Below, one piece after another: positions 32,934 through 45,618 of a stretch of DNA of 55,312 bases. The first letter of the stretch is position 1. Each line of letters begins with the position of its first letter. A model generated the notes under the pieces. It made no database searches, had not been told where the DNA came from, and worked only from the letters and a program-made list of their open reading frames with translations. This DNA comes from Gammaproteobacteria bacterium (lineage in GTDB: Bacteria; Pseudomonadota; Gammaproteobacteria; Pseudomonadales; Alcanivoracaceae). The translations under genes and the position numbers were made by a program. Location: NCBI GenBank assembly GCA_018067045.1, contig JAGPVL010000014.1, positions 1 to 55,312 of the forward strand. Reading direction: 5' to 3'.

Positions 32934-33715
32934 AACACACCTAATGCCTTGAGGCTTGCCTTGCCCAACGGAATACGCTTATCCGCATCTCCGTTATTAC
33001 GCACATCAATATTCATCGCAAAAGTATAAATGCCCTGCTCGGCCTCAACCCAGCCTATCCACCAGCCAACACCAGGGCCCGGCGCACCAACCCACCCAGT
33101 TTTACCGTAAAGCCGGTAGCGTTCATTGCTTTCCAACAAAACGATATCCCGTGTCGCTTTTTGCTGTTCTGTTGAATAGGGCAGTTGGTCTTGCGCCAAT
33201 CTCGCTAGAAACAGCGCTTGCTCAACAGCACTAATTCGCAACGGGCCGTCCAACCAAAAACGATCCACTGTCTCGCCAATATTGGCATTGCCATAGCGCA
33301 TCTCTTCCACATGCGCGGCCATGTTCTTTAGCCCGGTACGACGCGCAAGGTTTTGATAGATAGGTACGTTGGATATCGCAATGGCGTCGCGCAAACTCAT
33401 ATCGCGCTCCCATTGAGGAAATGGCTGTGGCTTACCGCCATAGCTCAACACCTCATCTACATCCTTCACGGAGCCGACAGCCAAGCCAATTAAGCTATTC
33501 GGGATTTTAAATGTGGATGCGGGAATATAACGAGTGTTAGCCCGTGAAGCGCTGTGCCCAGTAAAGCGAGCAGAAGAAACATCGTAAAGAACAAATGTTC
33601 CTTCCAGCTGTGCTTCAAAGTAAAGCTGCGTCACGGCGGAACTAGAGGTCCAGTCAAGCGCCATCGCAGGTGTAGCAAGAAAAAAACTAACAAGCACCAG
33701 GAAGTGTCGAATCAT
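32930..33715 (-). CDS. Class D (OXA-type) beta-lactamase
   Basis: 261 residues with a signal peptide ([18 protein letters not shown]). All class D motifs are intact from this start: STFK with Ser67 and the carboxylatable Lys70, SNV (115-117), YGN (141-143), Trp154 (FWLDG) and KTG (205-207). The numbering nearly coincides with the standard DBL scheme. It should hydrolyse beta-lactams in the periplasm; the spectrum cannot be predicted. GTG at 33730 is an alternative start. The stop overlaps the ECF42 sigma gene start, an unusual partnership. It is not one of the mobile OXA genes I recognise, and no insertion sequence flanks it. Confidence 0.92.
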   Translation of the reverse strand: MIRHFLVLVSFFLATPAMALDWTSSSAVTQLYFEAQLEGTFVLYDVSSARFTGHSASRANTRYIPASTFKIPNSLIGLAVGSVKDVDEVLSYGGKPQPFPQWERDMSLRDAIAISNVPIYQNLARRTGLKNMAAHVEEMRYGNANIGETVDRFWLDGPLRISAVEQALFLARLAQDQLPYSTEQQKATRDIVLLESNERYRLYGKTGWVGAPGPGVGWWIGWVEAEQGIYTFAMNIDVRNNGDADKRIPLGKASLKALGVL

Positions 33716-33873
33716 TAATTCAATACCCACTATTTATTAATGGCAGACCTACTTATTCAAGCGCATTCCGATATTTATTGAAAGATGATATCCGTCAATC
33801 ATCGCACAATTTTACCGTACGTATTTTCCACTCTTCTAAACTCAGCTGTACAACAGAGCCAAACTAAAACCAG

Positions 33874-33896
33874 AACGGGGCCAATAAGGCCCCGTT
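33874..33896. terminator. Intrinsic terminator downstream of the outer-membrane protein gene
   Basis: AACGGGGCC and GGCCCCGTT pair as a 9-bp stem around a 5-nt loop. A T-run follows on the plus strand, and a weaker CTGGTTTTAG tail follows on the minus strand. It lies 18 nt after the omp stop and so separates that gene from the beta-lactamase unit. Confidence 0.75.
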
Positions 33897-33914
33897 TTTA
33901 ACTGAACGCGCAAA

Positions 33915-34607
33915 CTAAAACGTTTTGCGCACACCGATAGTAAAGCTGTCGATGTCGACATCCGTTGAAGGGGTGGCGGGGATGCCCAGCTCATAGGTTG
34001 CTTCTGCATAACCTAAGACCAGCTGCGGCGCAGCTTCCGAGAACGTGAGTGCTACGTCTAACCCCATTGCATCGGGGTCATAATCCACAGTCGTATTGCC
34101 CGCTTTAAAGTCTGTCTGTGACTTCTGATACCACGCGCCAACTTCAGCTATACCAAGATTTGCCCGTGCGCCAATTTTAAAGCCAAAGCCAGTTCCCACG
34201 TAGCTAGTAAAGGTGGCCCGTACCAGCCCAACCTCACCATACAGCTCAGCCACATCTGCTATAGGGAAGTGTGCACCGCCGCCAACAAAAGATGAATCCG
34301 TCACAATAACCGACTCACCTGCTGCATTAAATTCACCGAACTTGTCGTCGTAATTCACGTCTAACATCTCAGCACTGACAAAAAATAGCTCGCCGATTTC
34401 AAACGCGCCTTTTAATCCGAAGCCATCGTTGGCATCTAACTTTGCACCAACAAAACCTGCACCGATATCTACTTCACCAGAGAGCACGTAATCAATCTGA
34501 ACAAAGTTAAAAGAAGGGCTGTCTGCTTGCGCGGTCACGGATAGGCCCATCAGGAGTATGCTTGATGCAGTAGCCACCGTGGCGCCAAAAGTGCTTTGCT
34601 TGCTCAT
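33915..34607 (-). CDS. Outer-membrane beta-barrel-like protein
   Basis: 230 residues with a signal peptide ending at VTAQAD. The mature part alternates polar and hydrophobic residues in about eight strands (FNFVQIDYVLSGEVDIG, LYGEVGLVRATFTSYVG, LGIAEVGAWYQKSQTDF). The protein ends in Phe (TIGVRKTF), the usual outer-membrane assembly signal. It resembles small OmpA-like or OmpW-sized barrels without a peptidoglycan-binding domain. I choose ATG 34607 for its AAAGGAA; the frame is open to 34673. No function can be assigned. It is a single-gene unit between two terminators. Confidence 0.75.
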   Translation of the reverse strand: MSKQSTFGATVATASSILLMGLSVTAQADSPSFNFVQIDYVLSGEVDIGAGFVGAKLDANDGFGLKGAFEIGELFFVSAEMLDVNYDDKFGEFNAAGESVIVTDSSFVGGGAHFPIADVAELYGEVGLVRATFTSYVGTGFGFKIGARANLGIAEVGAWYQKSQTDFKAGNTTVDYDPDAMGLDVALTFSEAAPQLVLGYAEATYELGIPATPSTDVDIDSFTIGVRKTF

Positions 34608-34714
34608 ATGGAAATTCCTTTCCCAAATTGATGAGTCTCGAATGCTAGTACGAGTGTTATTTTGGTGCAACATACCGCAACAACCTTTCGCCGGCTATGG
34701 GAGCGCAATAAAAT

Positions 34715-34732
34715 AAGGGGCCGTAGCCCCTT
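34715..34732 (-). terminator. Intrinsic terminator of glmU-glmS
   Basis: AAGGGGC and GCCCCTT form a 7-bp stem with a 4-nt loop, followed on the minus strand by ATTTTATT. It lies 20 nt after the glmS stop. Confidence 0.8.
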
Positions 34733-34752
34733 CTATTCAAGCGCTTAGCGGC

Positions 34753-36582
34753 TTATTCGACAGTAACTGATTTCGCCAAGTTACGCGGCTGATCCACATC
34801 CGTGCCGCGAGCGACAGCAACGTGATAACTAAGAAGCTGCATGGGAATAGTATAGACAATCGGCACCAGTAACTCCGGCACCGGTGGCATTCCTAAAACA
34901 ATCACGCCATCTTCTTCTTTCACTTTCGCGCTGCGATCTGCAAAAAGGTATAACACCCCGCCACGAGCGCGAACTTCCTGCAGATTCGATTTCAGCTTTT
35001 CAAGTAATTGATCGTTCGGCGCGACCGACACAATCGGCATATCCTTATCGACCAGCGCTAGTGGGCCATGTTTTAGTTCGCCTGCAGGATAGGCTTCGGC
35101 ATGAATATAAGAGATCTCTTTGAGTTTAAGCGCACCCTCCATCGCAATCGGATAGAGCGGGCCACGACCCAAGAAGAGGGTGTGATGCTTCTCAACAAAG
35201 TCTTCTGCCAATGTTTCAATACGAGCGTCAAGCTGCAGTGCTTGCTCAATAAGACCAGGCAATTGGCGCAACTGTGAAAACACGGACTCTAGGTCGACAC
35301 CTTCAGTATTTTTTGCCCGCGCGACTGCCATCACAAGTAACAATAGACCCGCAAGCTGAGTCGTAAATGCTTTCGTCGATGCAACGCCAATTTCGGGACC
35401 CGCTTTCGTTAAGAAAACGAGTTCGGACTCACGCACCAATGACGAAGAATCCACATTACAGATCGCCAAGCGACCACAGTAATTAGGTGAATCAAGGGTG
35501 CCACGCAGAGCAGCAAGGGTGTCTGCGGTTTCGCCAGATTGAGAAATCGTGACAAATAATGTGCCCGGTGATACCACATGTTTTCGATAGCGGAACTCGC
35601 TTGCCACTTCAACTTGGCACGGTACGCCAGCAATACCCTCAAGCCAATAACGCGCCACCATACCAGCGTGATAGCTGGTGCCGCAGGCAATGATTTGAAT
35701 ATTATTCACGCCAGCGAGCATTTCTTTAGCGTTTTCACCGAAGGCATCAAACAACGCTTGTTCTGACTCGATGCGGCCCTCCAACGTACGCTGAATAGCG
35801 GCGGGCTGCTCGAACGTTTCTTTCAGCATAAAGTGGCGATACTCGCCCTTCTCTGCATCTTCAACGCTATCGAGTTCATGTTCGGCCCGCGTAACTTCCA
35901 CGCTATCTTTATCGGTAATGCGCACGCCGGACAACGTTAATTCCGCCATATCACCTTCTTCAAGAAAGATGAAACGATTGGTCACTGGCAATAAGGCCAA
36001 CTGGTCCGACGCGAGATAGTTCTCGTCGATACCCAAACCAATTACAAGCGGGCTACCGAAACGAATCGCCACCAACTTATTCGGCTCAGACTTGCTGATT
36101 ACGCCCAGCGCAAAGGCGCCATGCATATTTTCCGCCGCAGCACGCACCGCAGCACACAGATCATTGCCGCCGCGCAATGCGCGATGAACTAAGTGCACAA
36201 TCACTTCGGTGTCCGTTTCAGAACTAAACTCGTAGCCTTCGCTCTCTAATTCAATACGTAGTTCTTGGAAATTTTCAACGATGCCGTTATGCACTAAAGC
36301 AATATCGCTGCCAGACATATGTGGATGTGCATTACGCTCACTCGGCACACCATGAGTTGCCCAGCGCGTGTGAGCGATGCCAAGCACACCGGCAGCAGAA
36401 ATTTCATTCACTGCATCTTCAAGGCCCTGAACTTTGCCTTGGCGACGAACGCGCTGAATGCCGGAATCATTTAATAACGCAACACCGGCAGAATCATATC
36501 CGCGGTATTCAAGGCGCTTTAATCCGGTCAGTAGAATATTGGCAACATTACGCTGGGCAATCGCCCCGACTATTCCACACAT
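34753..36582 (-). CDS. glmS: Glutamine--fructose-6-phosphate aminotransferase GlmS
   Basis: 609 residues. The N-terminal Cys2 nucleophile ([12 protein letters not shown]) begins a class II glutaminase domain ([22 protein letters not shown]). Two SIS isomerase domains follow ([46 protein letters not shown]), with the conserved C-terminus LAKSVTVE. It converts fructose-6-phosphate and glutamine to glucosamine-6-phosphate, the first step toward UDP-GlcNAc for peptidoglycan and lipopolysaccharide. It lies 3 nt behind glmU, so the two are cotranscribed. Confidence 0.98.
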   Translation of the reverse strand: MCGIVGAIAQRNVANILLTGLKRLEYRGYDSAGVALLNDSGIQRVRRQGKVQGLEDAVNEISAAGVLGIAHTRWATHGVPSERNAHPHMSGSDIALVHNGIVENFQELRIELESEGYEFSSETDTEVIVHLVHRALRGGNDLCAAVRAAAENMHGAFALGVISKSEPNKLVAIRFGSPLVIGLGIDENYLASDQLALLPVTNRFIFLEEGDMAELTLSGVRITDKDSVEVTRAEHELDSVEDAEKGEYRHFMLKETFEQPAAIQRTLEGRIESEQALFDAFGENAKEMLAGVNNIQIIACGTSYHAGMVARYWLEGIAGVPCQVEVASEFRYRKHVVSPGTLFVTISQSGETADTLAALRGTLDSPNYCGRLAICNVDSSSLVRESELVFLTKAGPEIGVASTKAFTTQLAGLLLLVMAVARAKNTEGVDLESVFSQLRQLPGLIEQALQLDARIETLAEDFVEKHHTLFLGRGPLYPIAMEGALKLKEISYIHAEAYPAGELKHGPLALVDKDMPIVSVAPNDQLLEKLKSNLQEVRARGGVLYLFADRSAKVKEEDGVIVLGMPPVPELLVPIVYTIPMQLLSYHVAVARGTDVDQPRNLAKSVTVE

Positions 36583-36585
36583 GCA

Positions 36586-37959
36586 CTAATCCTTTTTCGC
36601 ATCTTGTTTGACTGGTCGCTGCCAGCTTGCAGTATTACGCTGCCGTCCCCGAGCAACACCAAGCTGCTCGTCAGGAATATCTTTACTAATCGTGCTGCCC
36701 GCACCCACGGTTGCGCCCGCGCCGATAATTAGCGGCGCAACCAGTGAAGAATTGGAGCCAATAAACGCGCCGTCTTTCATCACTGTTTTAAATTTATTGA
36801 CGCCATCGTAATTGCAAGTAATCGTGCCCGCGCCAACATTAACGTTAGCACCAAGCTCCGCGTCACCAATATAACTCAGGTGATTCACCTTACTACCAAA
36901 GCCAATAGTGGCTTTCTTGGTTTCAACAAAGTTGCCAATTTTTGCTTTGTCTGCCAACGAAGTGCCCGGACGCAGTCGCGCATAAGGGCCAATCTGGCAA
37001 GCGTTCGCAATCGTTGCGCCATCTATGTGACTATTCGCCTCAATCACCACGTCGTCACCGATTTGGCTATCGCGGATAACGCAGTTAGGCCCAATACGAA
37101 CGTTGTTGCCGAGTGTCACGTTACCTTCAAACACTGCATTAATATCGACAAAACAATCGGAGCCCGCCGTAACGATGCCACGCACATCAAAACGCCCAGG
37201 ATCTGCCATAGCAACTCCGGCGCGCATCAGCGCCTCGGCCTGCACGCCCTGATAAATTCGTTCGAGACGGGACAGCTGCACGCGATCATTTACGCCATCG
37301 ACTTCCCACGCAAACTGAGGCTGACGTGCGTCGACGGCCAACCCTTCGTTGACCGCCATGGCGATCACATCCGTCAGATAATATTCGCCCTGAGCATTGT
37401 TGCTCGACAGTGCCGGCAACACTTTATCGAGAAAGCTGCGCGGGCAAGCAAGAATGCCAGTATTAATTTCGTTAACCGTTTTCTCTTCGTCACTCGCATC
37501 TTTTTGCTCAACGATACGGGTGACATTACCGGCAGCATCGCGAAGAATGCGGCCATAACCAGACGGATCAGACATCGTCAGCGTCATGAGCGCCACAGTC
37601 TTTTCATTTACAGCGCCGACAAAGTTCTTCAGCGTATCTGCGCTAATTAAAGGAACGTCGCCGTAAAGTATCAGCACCACGTCTTCTTTGAGCAACGGCA
37701 TAGCCTGAGCAACTGCGTGACCGGTGCCAAGCTGCTCCGCCTGTAACGCCCACTGCAAGTCATCGCCGGGCAACGCTGCGGGTACTTGCTCGCCGCCATG
37801 TCCATACACCACAGCAATTCGTTCAGCACCAACTTCACGCGCGGCTTCCACTACGTGTGCCAACATCGGCTTTCCTGCCAACGTATGCAGCACCTTAGGT
37901 AGCGCGGATTTCATTCGCGTACCCTTACCCGCTGCGAGAATAACTACCGCTAAGCTCAT
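36586..37959 (-). CDS. glmU: Bifunctional UDP-GlcNAc pyrophosphorylase / GlcN-1-P acetyltransferase GlmU
   Basis: 457 residues. The N-terminal nucleotidyltransferase domain has AAGKGTRMKSALPKVLH, LILYGDVPLIS and EINTGILACP. The C-terminal left-handed beta-helix shows hexapeptide repeats (VRIGPNCVIRD, DDVVIEANSHI, GAGTITCNYDGVNK). It acetylates glucosamine-1-phosphate and couples it to UTP, giving UDP-GlcNAc. AAGGACGT precedes the ATG. It lies 152 nt downstream of the ATP synthase operon but beyond its terminator. Confidence 0.98.
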   Translation of the reverse strand: MSLAVVILAAGKGTRMKSALPKVLHTLAGKPMLAHVVEAAREVGAERIAVVYGHGGEQVPAALPGDDLQWALQAEQLGTGHAVAQAMPLLKEDVVLILYGDVPLISADTLKNFVGAVNEKTVALMTLTMSDPSGYGRILRDAAGNVTRIVEQKDASDEEKTVNEINTGILACPRSFLDKVLPALSSNNAQGEYYLTDVIAMAVNEGLAVDARQPQFAWEVDGVNDRVQLSRLERIYQGVQAEALMRAGVAMADPGRFDVRGIVTAGSDCFVDINAVFEGNVTLGNNVRIGPNCVIRDSQIGDDVVIEANSHIDGATIANACQIGPYARLRPGTSLADKAKIGNFVETKKATIGFGSKVNHLSYIGDAELGANVNVGAGTITCNYDGVNKFKTVMKDGAFIGSNSSLVAPLIIGAGATVGAGSTISKDIPDEQLGVARGRQRNTASWQRPVKQDAKKD

Positions 37960-38061
37960 ACGTCCTTGCTTCCCTTCATGTGCGTTGCTTTAATCTAGGT
38001 GCTTTAACTAACTAACATTTACTATTTATGTGCTGTCATTTTAACAGACAAATAAAACAAA

Positions 38062-38089
38062 AAAGGGCAGCCTTTCGGCCACCCCCTTT
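38062..38089 (-). terminator. Intrinsic terminator of the ATP synthase operon
   Basis: On the minus strand AAAGGG...CCC-type pairing (outer AAAGGG/CCCTTT, inner GCC/GGC around GAAA) is followed by TTTTTTGTTTTATTT. It lies 22 nt after the atpC stop, the expected end of the atp transcript. Confidence 0.82.
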
Positions 38090-38111
38090 CTTCAACGTGC
38101 CGAAACATCGT

Positions 38112-38540
38112 TTACTTGTTTCCGTATTTTTTCTTCAGCTGTTCTACCGTTCTCAGCTGGGCAAGAGACTCTGCCAACAGTGCCATAGCACGGCCAGAAT
38201 CCAACTCCGAGTTATTGCCATCCAGCGCTTCCTTCGCCTTTTGCTTCGATGCTTCAGCCGCCGCGGAATCAACATCTTCCGCGCGTACTGCTGTATCGGC
38301 AAGGATCGTTACCAAGTTTGGCTGCACTTCTAGGAAGCCGCCAGTAACGTAATAAATTTCTTCGCTGCCATTTTGCTTAACGATGCGCACTGGACCCGGC
38401 TTTAACCGAGTCAACAGTGGCGCATGGCCAGGCATAATGCCGAGGTCGCCTTCCGTTCCGGCGGCGACAATCATCTCCACCAGACCGGAATAAAGCGATT
38501 CTTCTGCGCTTACAATGTCACAATGCACTGTCATTGCCAT
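38112..38540 (-). CDS. atpC: F1Fo ATP synthase epsilon subunit
   Basis: 142 residues. The N-terminal beta sandwich ([52 protein letters not shown]) is followed by a C-terminal helical hairpin ([18 protein letters not shown]). It links gamma to the c-ring and can inhibit ATP hydrolysis through its C-terminal helices. It is the last gene of atpIBEFHAGDC, 20 nt after atpD. Confidence 0.97.
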   Translation of the reverse strand: MAMTVHCDIVSAEESLYSGLVEMIVAAGTEGDLGIMPGHAPLLTRLKPGPVRIVKQNGSEEIYYVTGGFLEVQPNLVTILADTAVRAEDVDSAAAEASKQKAKEALDGNNSELDSGRAMALLAESLAQLRTVEQLKKKYGNK

Positions 38541-38560
38541 CCCGTGTTACCTCCAGGGGA

Positions 38561-39979
<1,419 letters not shown>

Positions 39980-40000
39980 TTAACTTTTTTACTGCTCGGC

Positions 40001-40864
40001 TTAAACCGCAGCAGCACCACCAACGATTTCGGAAATTTCCTGGGTAATCGCAGCCTGACGAGCCTTGTTATAAATCAACTGCAGCTCTTTAATGATATCG
40101 CCAGCGTTCTCGGTTGCGGCCTTCATCGCCACCATCCGCGCTGCTTGCTCACAGGCATTGTTTTCCACTACACCCTGATACACCTGAGACTCGATAAAAC
40201 GAACCAACAACACGTCGATTAACTCTTGTGGGCTCGGCTCGTAAATATAATCCCATGGAAACTTATTTTGCTTCTGCTCTTCTTCCGGCAACAACGGCAA
40301 CAACTGATGCGTTGAAGGCTTTTGCGTCATGGTGTTAACGAACTCGTTATACACCAGATTCAAACGGTCGATTTCGCCACTCTCGAACTTGTCCAACATG
40401 ACTTTGATCGAACCGACCAGGTCAGACAAATGCGGTGCATCACCAAGGCCACTCGTTGTCGAGTCAACCTTGCCGCCTACATTGCGGAAAAAGCTCACAG
40501 CTTTTGAACCGATTAGGCAAAACTCTACGTCTACGCCCTGCTCTTTCCACTGGCGGTTTTCACGCACCACCTGCTTAAACAGGTTGATATTCAAACCACC
40601 ACACAAACCGCGATCTGAACTGACCACGATGTAGCCAACCTTTTTGACTTCGCGCTCACGCATAAACACGTGACGATATTCAGGGTTGGCATTGGCCAAG
40701 TGGGCTACCACCTGACGCATGCGTGTGGCATAGGGCTTGGATGCCGCCATTCGCTCCTGCGCTTTGCGCATTTTGCTGGCAGCAACCATTTCCATCGCAC
40801 TGGTAATTTTCCGCGTGCTCTGGACACTCGCGATCTTGGTTTTTACCTCTTTCGCGCCGGCCAT
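40001..40864 (-). CDS. atpG: F1Fo ATP synthase gamma subunit
   Basis: 287 residues. The N-terminal helix ([20 protein letters not shown]) and the C-terminal helix ([20 protein letters not shown]) form the coiled-coil rotor shaft. The Rossmann-like middle includes [13 protein letters not shown]. It transmits c-ring rotation to the alpha-beta hexamer. It lies 31 nt after atpA. Confidence 0.98.
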   Translation of the reverse strand: MAGAKEVKTKIASVQSTRKITSAMEMVAASKMRKAQERMAASKPYATRMRQVVAHLANANPEYRHVFMREREVKKVGYIVVSSDRGLCGGLNINLFKQVVRENRQWKEQGVDVEFCLIGSKAVSFFRNVGGKVDSTTSGLGDAPHLSDLVGSIKVMLDKFESGEIDRLNLVYNEFVNTMTQKPSTHQLLPLLPEEEQKQNKFPWDYIYEPSPQELIDVLLVRFIESQVYQGVVENNACEQAARMVAMKAATENAGDIIKELQLIYNKARQAAITQEISEIVGGAAAV

Positions 40865-40895
40865 TTATGCATCCTCTAATCAGCGATTGCCTGAA

Positions 40896-42440
40896 TTACC
40901 AGGTTTGGGTGGCCTTAAAGGTCTCGATAGCCGCTTTAATGGCTGCTTCGATATCTTTGTTGTAGTCACCCTTCTCGTTGATCTGATCCATCAACGCTTT
41001 CTGTTCGCTGTTCATGTAGTCCAGCAACGCGGCTTCAAAACTGCCGATTTTATCGATCGCCAATTCTTGCAAATAGCCTTCGTTGGCAGCGTAAAGTACA
41101 ACGCCCATTTCAGCGACAGACTGTGGTGCATATTGCTTTTGCTTCATCAGCTCGGTAACGGCCTGACCATGCTCCAGCTGTGCGCGGGTTGCATCATCAA
41201 GGTCAGATGCGAACTGAGCAAACGCAGCCAGTTCACGATACTGAGCCAATGCCAGACGAATACCACCGCCGAGTTTCTTAATGATCTTAGTTTGCGCAGC
41301 ACCACCAACACGCGAAACCGAAATACCTGCGTTCATCGCCGGACGAATACCGGAGTTAAACAGGCTGGTTTCAACGAAGATCTGACCATCAGTAATGGAG
41401 ATCACGTTGGTTGGAACGAATGCGGAAACGTCACCGGCTTGTGTTTCGATGATTGGCAGAGCGGTCAAAGAACCGGTTTTGCCTTTCACTGCGCCGTTAG
41501 TGAAGTTTTCAACATAGGCCGCGCTAACGCGAGCGGAACGCTCGAGCAAACGGGAGTGTAGATAGAACACGTCGCCAGGATATGCTTCGCGGCCCGGTGG
41601 GCGACGCAGCAACAAGGAAATCTGACGATACGAAACCGCTTGCTTAGACAGATCATCATAAACGATCAAAGCGTCTTCACCGCGGTCACGGAAATATTCA
41701 CCCATGGTGCAGCCAGAAAACGGAGCCAAGAACTGCATTGCAGCTGGCTCAGAAGCAGACGCGGCAACAACAATGGTGTTCTCCATTGCGCCGTGCTCTT
41801 CCAGCTTACGTACCACGTTAGCAATCGAAGATTGCTTCTGGCCAATGGCCACGTAAATACATTTAATGCCGGATTTCTTCTGGTTGATAATAGTATCAAT
41901 CGCGATCGCAGTTTTACCGATCTGACGGTCACCAATGATCAACTCACGCTGGCCGCGGCCAACAGGTGTCATCGCATCAATTGACTTCAGACCAGTTTGA
42001 ACTGGCTCGTCAACGGACTGACGCCAAATAACGCCTGGCGCAACTTTTTCAATTGCGTCAGTGATTTTGGCTTCGACTGGGCCCTTACCATCGATAGGGT
42101 TACCCAGCGCGTCAACAACACGGCCAAGCAGTTCCGGACCAACCGGCACTTCAAGTACGCGCTGCGTGCATTTAACTTTTTGGCCTTCCTGAATATTCAG
42201 GTAGTCGCCAAGAACAATTGCGCCGACAGAGTCCTGCTCAAGGTTGAGGGCCATGCCGTACACGCCGCCTTCAAACTCGATCATTTCACCGTACATTACG
42301 TCGGCCAAACCGTGGACACGTACGATACCATCAGATACCGACACCACTGTGCCTTCGTTGCGCGCCTCAGTTGAAGTATCTAGCTTAGCTATACGCTGCT
42401 TGATAATTTCGCTGATTTCAGACGGGTTGAGTTGCTGCAT
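40896..42440 (-). CDS. atpA: F1Fo ATP synthase alpha subunit
   Basis: 514 residues starting [17 protein letters not shown], which matches the usual N-terminus; an in-frame ATG at 42455 overlaps atpH and is less likely. The non-catalytic P-loop is GDRQIGKT, and the C-terminal signature is [20 protein letters not shown]. It alternates with beta in the F1 head, and its N-terminus contacts delta. It lies 11 nt after atpH. Confidence 0.98.
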   Translation of the reverse strand: MQQLNPSEISEIIKQRIAKLDTSTEARNEGTVVSVSDGIVRVHGLADVMYGEMIEFEGGVYGMALNLEQDSVGAIVLGDYLNIQEGQKVKCTQRVLEVPVGPELLGRVVDALGNPIDGKGPVEAKITDAIEKVAPGVIWRQSVDEPVQTGLKSIDAMTPVGRGQRELIIGDRQIGKTAIAIDTIINQKKSGIKCIYVAIGQKQSSIANVVRKLEEHGAMENTIVVAASASEPAAMQFLAPFSGCTMGEYFRDRGEDALIVYDDLSKQAVSYRQISLLLRRPPGREAYPGDVFYLHSRLLERSARVSAAYVENFTNGAVKGKTGSLTALPIIETQAGDVSAFVPTNVISITDGQIFVETSLFNSGIRPAMNAGISVSRVGGAAQTKIIKKLGGGIRLALAQYRELAAFAQFASDLDDATRAQLEHGQAVTELMKQKQYAPQSVAEMGVVLYAANEGYLQELAIDKIGSFEAALLDYMNSEQKALMDQINEKGDYNKDIEAAIKAAIETFKATQTW

Positions 42441-42451
42441 GCTCCAATCCC

Positions 42452-42994
42452 TCAAACTCTAGAGTTCAGTTGCTCGGCCAGTTTATTCAAACGGCCGCGC
42501 ACACTACCATCGATCACGGTGTCGCCAGCGCGAATAATCACGCCGCCGATCAGGGCTGCATCAATTGTGCTGCTAACCCTTACGTCCATACCGAACCGCT
42601 TTTTAAGCGATTCCACCAACTTGCTGGTTTCAGCATCATCTAGTTCGAATGCGGAAACCACCTCCACGTCGGCAAAGTTTTGCTGCTGTGCCATCAAAGT
42701 GTGGTACTGCAAAAAAATCTCAGGCAGTACAGCCAAGCGCTTATGCTCTGCTAACTGCGCGATCAAATTTGCGCCACCCTCATCAATCTGGTCACCGCAG
42801 ACATCGACAAAGACTTTCGCTTTGTCTGCCACGGACAGCTTCGGATCGTCGAGCACACTGGAAAGTTGCGCATCTTCGACTAATGCCGCTGCCAGACCGA
42901 GCATGGATTCCCACTTATCCAAAACATTCTGTTCGCGAGCGAACATAAATGCTGCTTTGGCATAAGGGCGAGCTATGGTGGAAAATTCAGCCAT
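42452..42994 (-). CDS. atpH: F1Fo ATP synthase delta subunit
   Basis: 180 residues with the N-terminal six-helix bundle ([20 protein letters not shown]) that binds alpha. The C-terminal signature [20 protein letters not shown] ends in RLNKLAEQL. It is part of the peripheral stator that holds F1 to the b dimer. It lies 15 nt after atpF. Confidence 0.97.
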   Translation of the reverse strand: MAEFSTIARPYAKAAFMFAREQNVLDKWESMLGLAAALVEDAQLSSVLDDPKLSVADKAKVFVDVCGDQIDEGGANLIAQLAEHKRLAVLPEIFLQYHTLMAQQQNFADVEVVSAFELDDAETSKLVESLKKRFGMDVRVSSTIDAALIGGVIIRAGDTVIDGSVRGRLNKLAEQLNSRV

Positions 42995-43009
42995 GGTTCA
43001 TCCAGTGTC

Positions 43010-43480
43010 TTACAGTTGAGCAGCCAATTGCTCGAGCATCTTACCGTGAGCATCGCGGTTAACTTCGCCGCCAAGTACTTTTTCAGCACCGGCAATAGCG
43101 AGGACAGCCACTTCGGCGCGCAGCTTCTCACGCGCACCATTCACTTCACGTCCGATCTCGGCTTGCGCCTGAGCAACCAAACGGTCGCCTTCCGCACGAG
43201 CTGCTTCTTTTGCATCTTCAACAATCTGGCTAGACCGACGGTTAGCCTGATCGATGATTTCTGCGGCCTTTTCTTTCGCTTCTTTCAGGTTGCTTGTCGC
43301 TTTTTCCTGCGCTAACACGAGATCGCGTTCTGCACGGTCAGCGGCACTCAAGCCTTCAGAAATTTTCTGCTTACGCTCGTTTAGGGCGCCAATAATTGGC
43401 GGCCAAACAAACTTCATGCAGAAAAACACGAACAATGCGAACCAAATAGCTTGGCCGATAATTGTCATGTTGATGTTCAT
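43010..43480 (-). CDS. atpF: F1Fo ATP synthase b subunit
   Basis: 156 residues, the length of E. coli b. One N-terminal membrane helix ([20 protein letters not shown]) is followed by a long charged coiled coil with heptad-like alternation ([20 protein letters not shown]). Two copies form the peripheral stalk. Only one b-type gene is present, so there is no b' paralogue. It lies 49 nt after atpE. Confidence 0.97.
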   Translation of the reverse strand: MNINMTIIGQAIWFALFVFFCMKFVWPPIIGALNERKQKISEGLSAADRAERDLVLAQEKATSNLKEAKEKAAEIIDQANRRSSQIVEDAKEAARAEGDRLVAQAQAEIGREVNGAREKLRAEVAVLAIAGAEKVLGGEVNRDAHGKMLEQLAAQL

Positions 43481-43529
43481 GCCTTCACCTCAATCGCGTT
43501 AGGAGGAATCCCGTCAGAAACGCGATTCT

Positions 43530-43763
<234 letters not shown>

Positions 43764-43794
43764 TTAAGTGCTTGGTTGGTTAATAAAAAACTAC

Positions 43795-44733
<939 letters not shown>

Positions 44734-45213
44734 TTACTCATTATCTGACTTGCTGCCTTCATCGGCAGTTTGCGTGGGGGCGGATGCGAGGCGTATCGCC
44801 AACCAAACCCAACCTACAAACTGCACGAGAAAAAACGCAGCAAACATAATTATTGCGTTGCTATCACGCGTGGCCGGCCACTGTCGCAGGGTCAGCCAAA
44901 ATAACATCAGTAGTATGACAATCTTGCCTACTTCTGCTCGTACCGCCGCGCTAGCGTGTCGTCGCGGCGAGCGATTCCCTGGGTGAGCCCACAACTGATA
45001 GGCCGCCCAGGCATATGCAATCAAACTTATTCCACCACCCCAAAGGGCAATCAAAACTTGCTCGCCGCTGCCGAACGCCGCCACAACAATGGCGATGATC
45101 AAAGTAGCAACTGCTTGCGCGCGCAGCAGACCCCAAAAAAGATGTTTGGGCTCTTGGGAATGGTTTCGGGTCACTTTATTTCCGAGCCTCATTTCCGAGT
45201 AAGACGTTCGCAT
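44734..45213 (-). CDS. atpI: ATP synthase assembly protein AtpI
   Basis: Up to 159 residues with four membrane helices (about 30-50, 55-75, 92-110 and 118-140) and the AtpI-like segment AWAAYQLWAHPGNRSPRRHA. AtpI helps assemble the c-ring or supplies Mg2+ to it. It is the first gene of the atp operon, 21 nt before atpB. Start choice is uncertain: ATG at 45213 or 45192, or a GTG further in, all lack a strong ribosome site. Confidence 0.88.
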   Translation of the reverse strand: MRTSYSEMRLGNKVTRNHSQEPKHLFWGLLRAQAVATLIIAIVVAAFGSGEQVLIALWGGGISLIAYAWAAYQLWAHPGNRSPRRHASAAVRAEVGKIVILLMLFWLTLRQWPATRDSNAIIMFAAFFLVQFVGWVWLAIRLASAPTQTADEGSKSDNE

Positions 45214-45569
45214 AAGCGAGATCTGCGTCGGGAAAGCCCGAGGACACCCCTGATCTACGGGCCGGAGAGTATAGGGAGTTGGCTTGTTTGCCGCAACCGC
45301 AAATGGCCATTAATGGCGCAATTGTAGGGCAGTTATTACGATTGCTTTGCTGCCTCACCGGTCATGGTTGCCCCGACCTGCATCGACCCACCAGACACAC
45401 CCTCAGTGGTACGCATTGGTACCAGCGTCTTAGCGAGAAACCATGAGCCGCTCACCGTGCAATAACTGCTTATCTAGACGCACGCTATCGCCTGCATACT
45501 GTCCTTTTTCGATCAAAAAACGTCCGGCTTGATAAAGACAAAAGCAGAACCTGTCTATTACATAACAAA
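45214..45569. other. Intergenic region upstream of atpI
   Basis: 356 nt between the parB terminator and atpI. It must contain the atp operon promoter, but I find no convincing -35/-10 pair. Two abutting open frames on the minus strand (about 45433-45565 and 45336-45480) read like pieces of one protein split by a frameshift. Neither has a clear start, so no gene is called. Confidence 0.45.
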
Positions 45570-45593
45570 AAGCGAGCCCAATCAGGCTCGCTT
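45570..45593 (-). terminator. Intrinsic terminator downstream of parB
   Basis: AAGCGAGCC and GGCTCGCTT form a perfect 9-bp stem with a 6-nt loop, followed on the minus strand by TTTGTTATG (part of a longer T-rich tail). It lies 25 nt after the parB stop and ends the mnmG-rsmG-parA-parB unit. Confidence 0.85.
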
Positions 45594-45618
45594 CAGTGGT
45601 GCGCTCAACAATAACGGT

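Noticed and set aside
32930-33730. Mobile resistance cassette for the OXA-type gene
   Set aside because: No insertion sequence, attC-like site or composition break is seen; it overlaps its neighbour as a resident gene would.
36880-37650. 256-codon plus-strand ORF opposite glmU
   Set aside because: GlmU is unmistakable on the other strand; the ORF has no family features and results from codon bias.
40737-41561. 274-codon plus-strand ORF opposite atpG/atpA
   Set aside because: It crosses two well-defined ATP synthase genes on the opposite strand and is a shadow.
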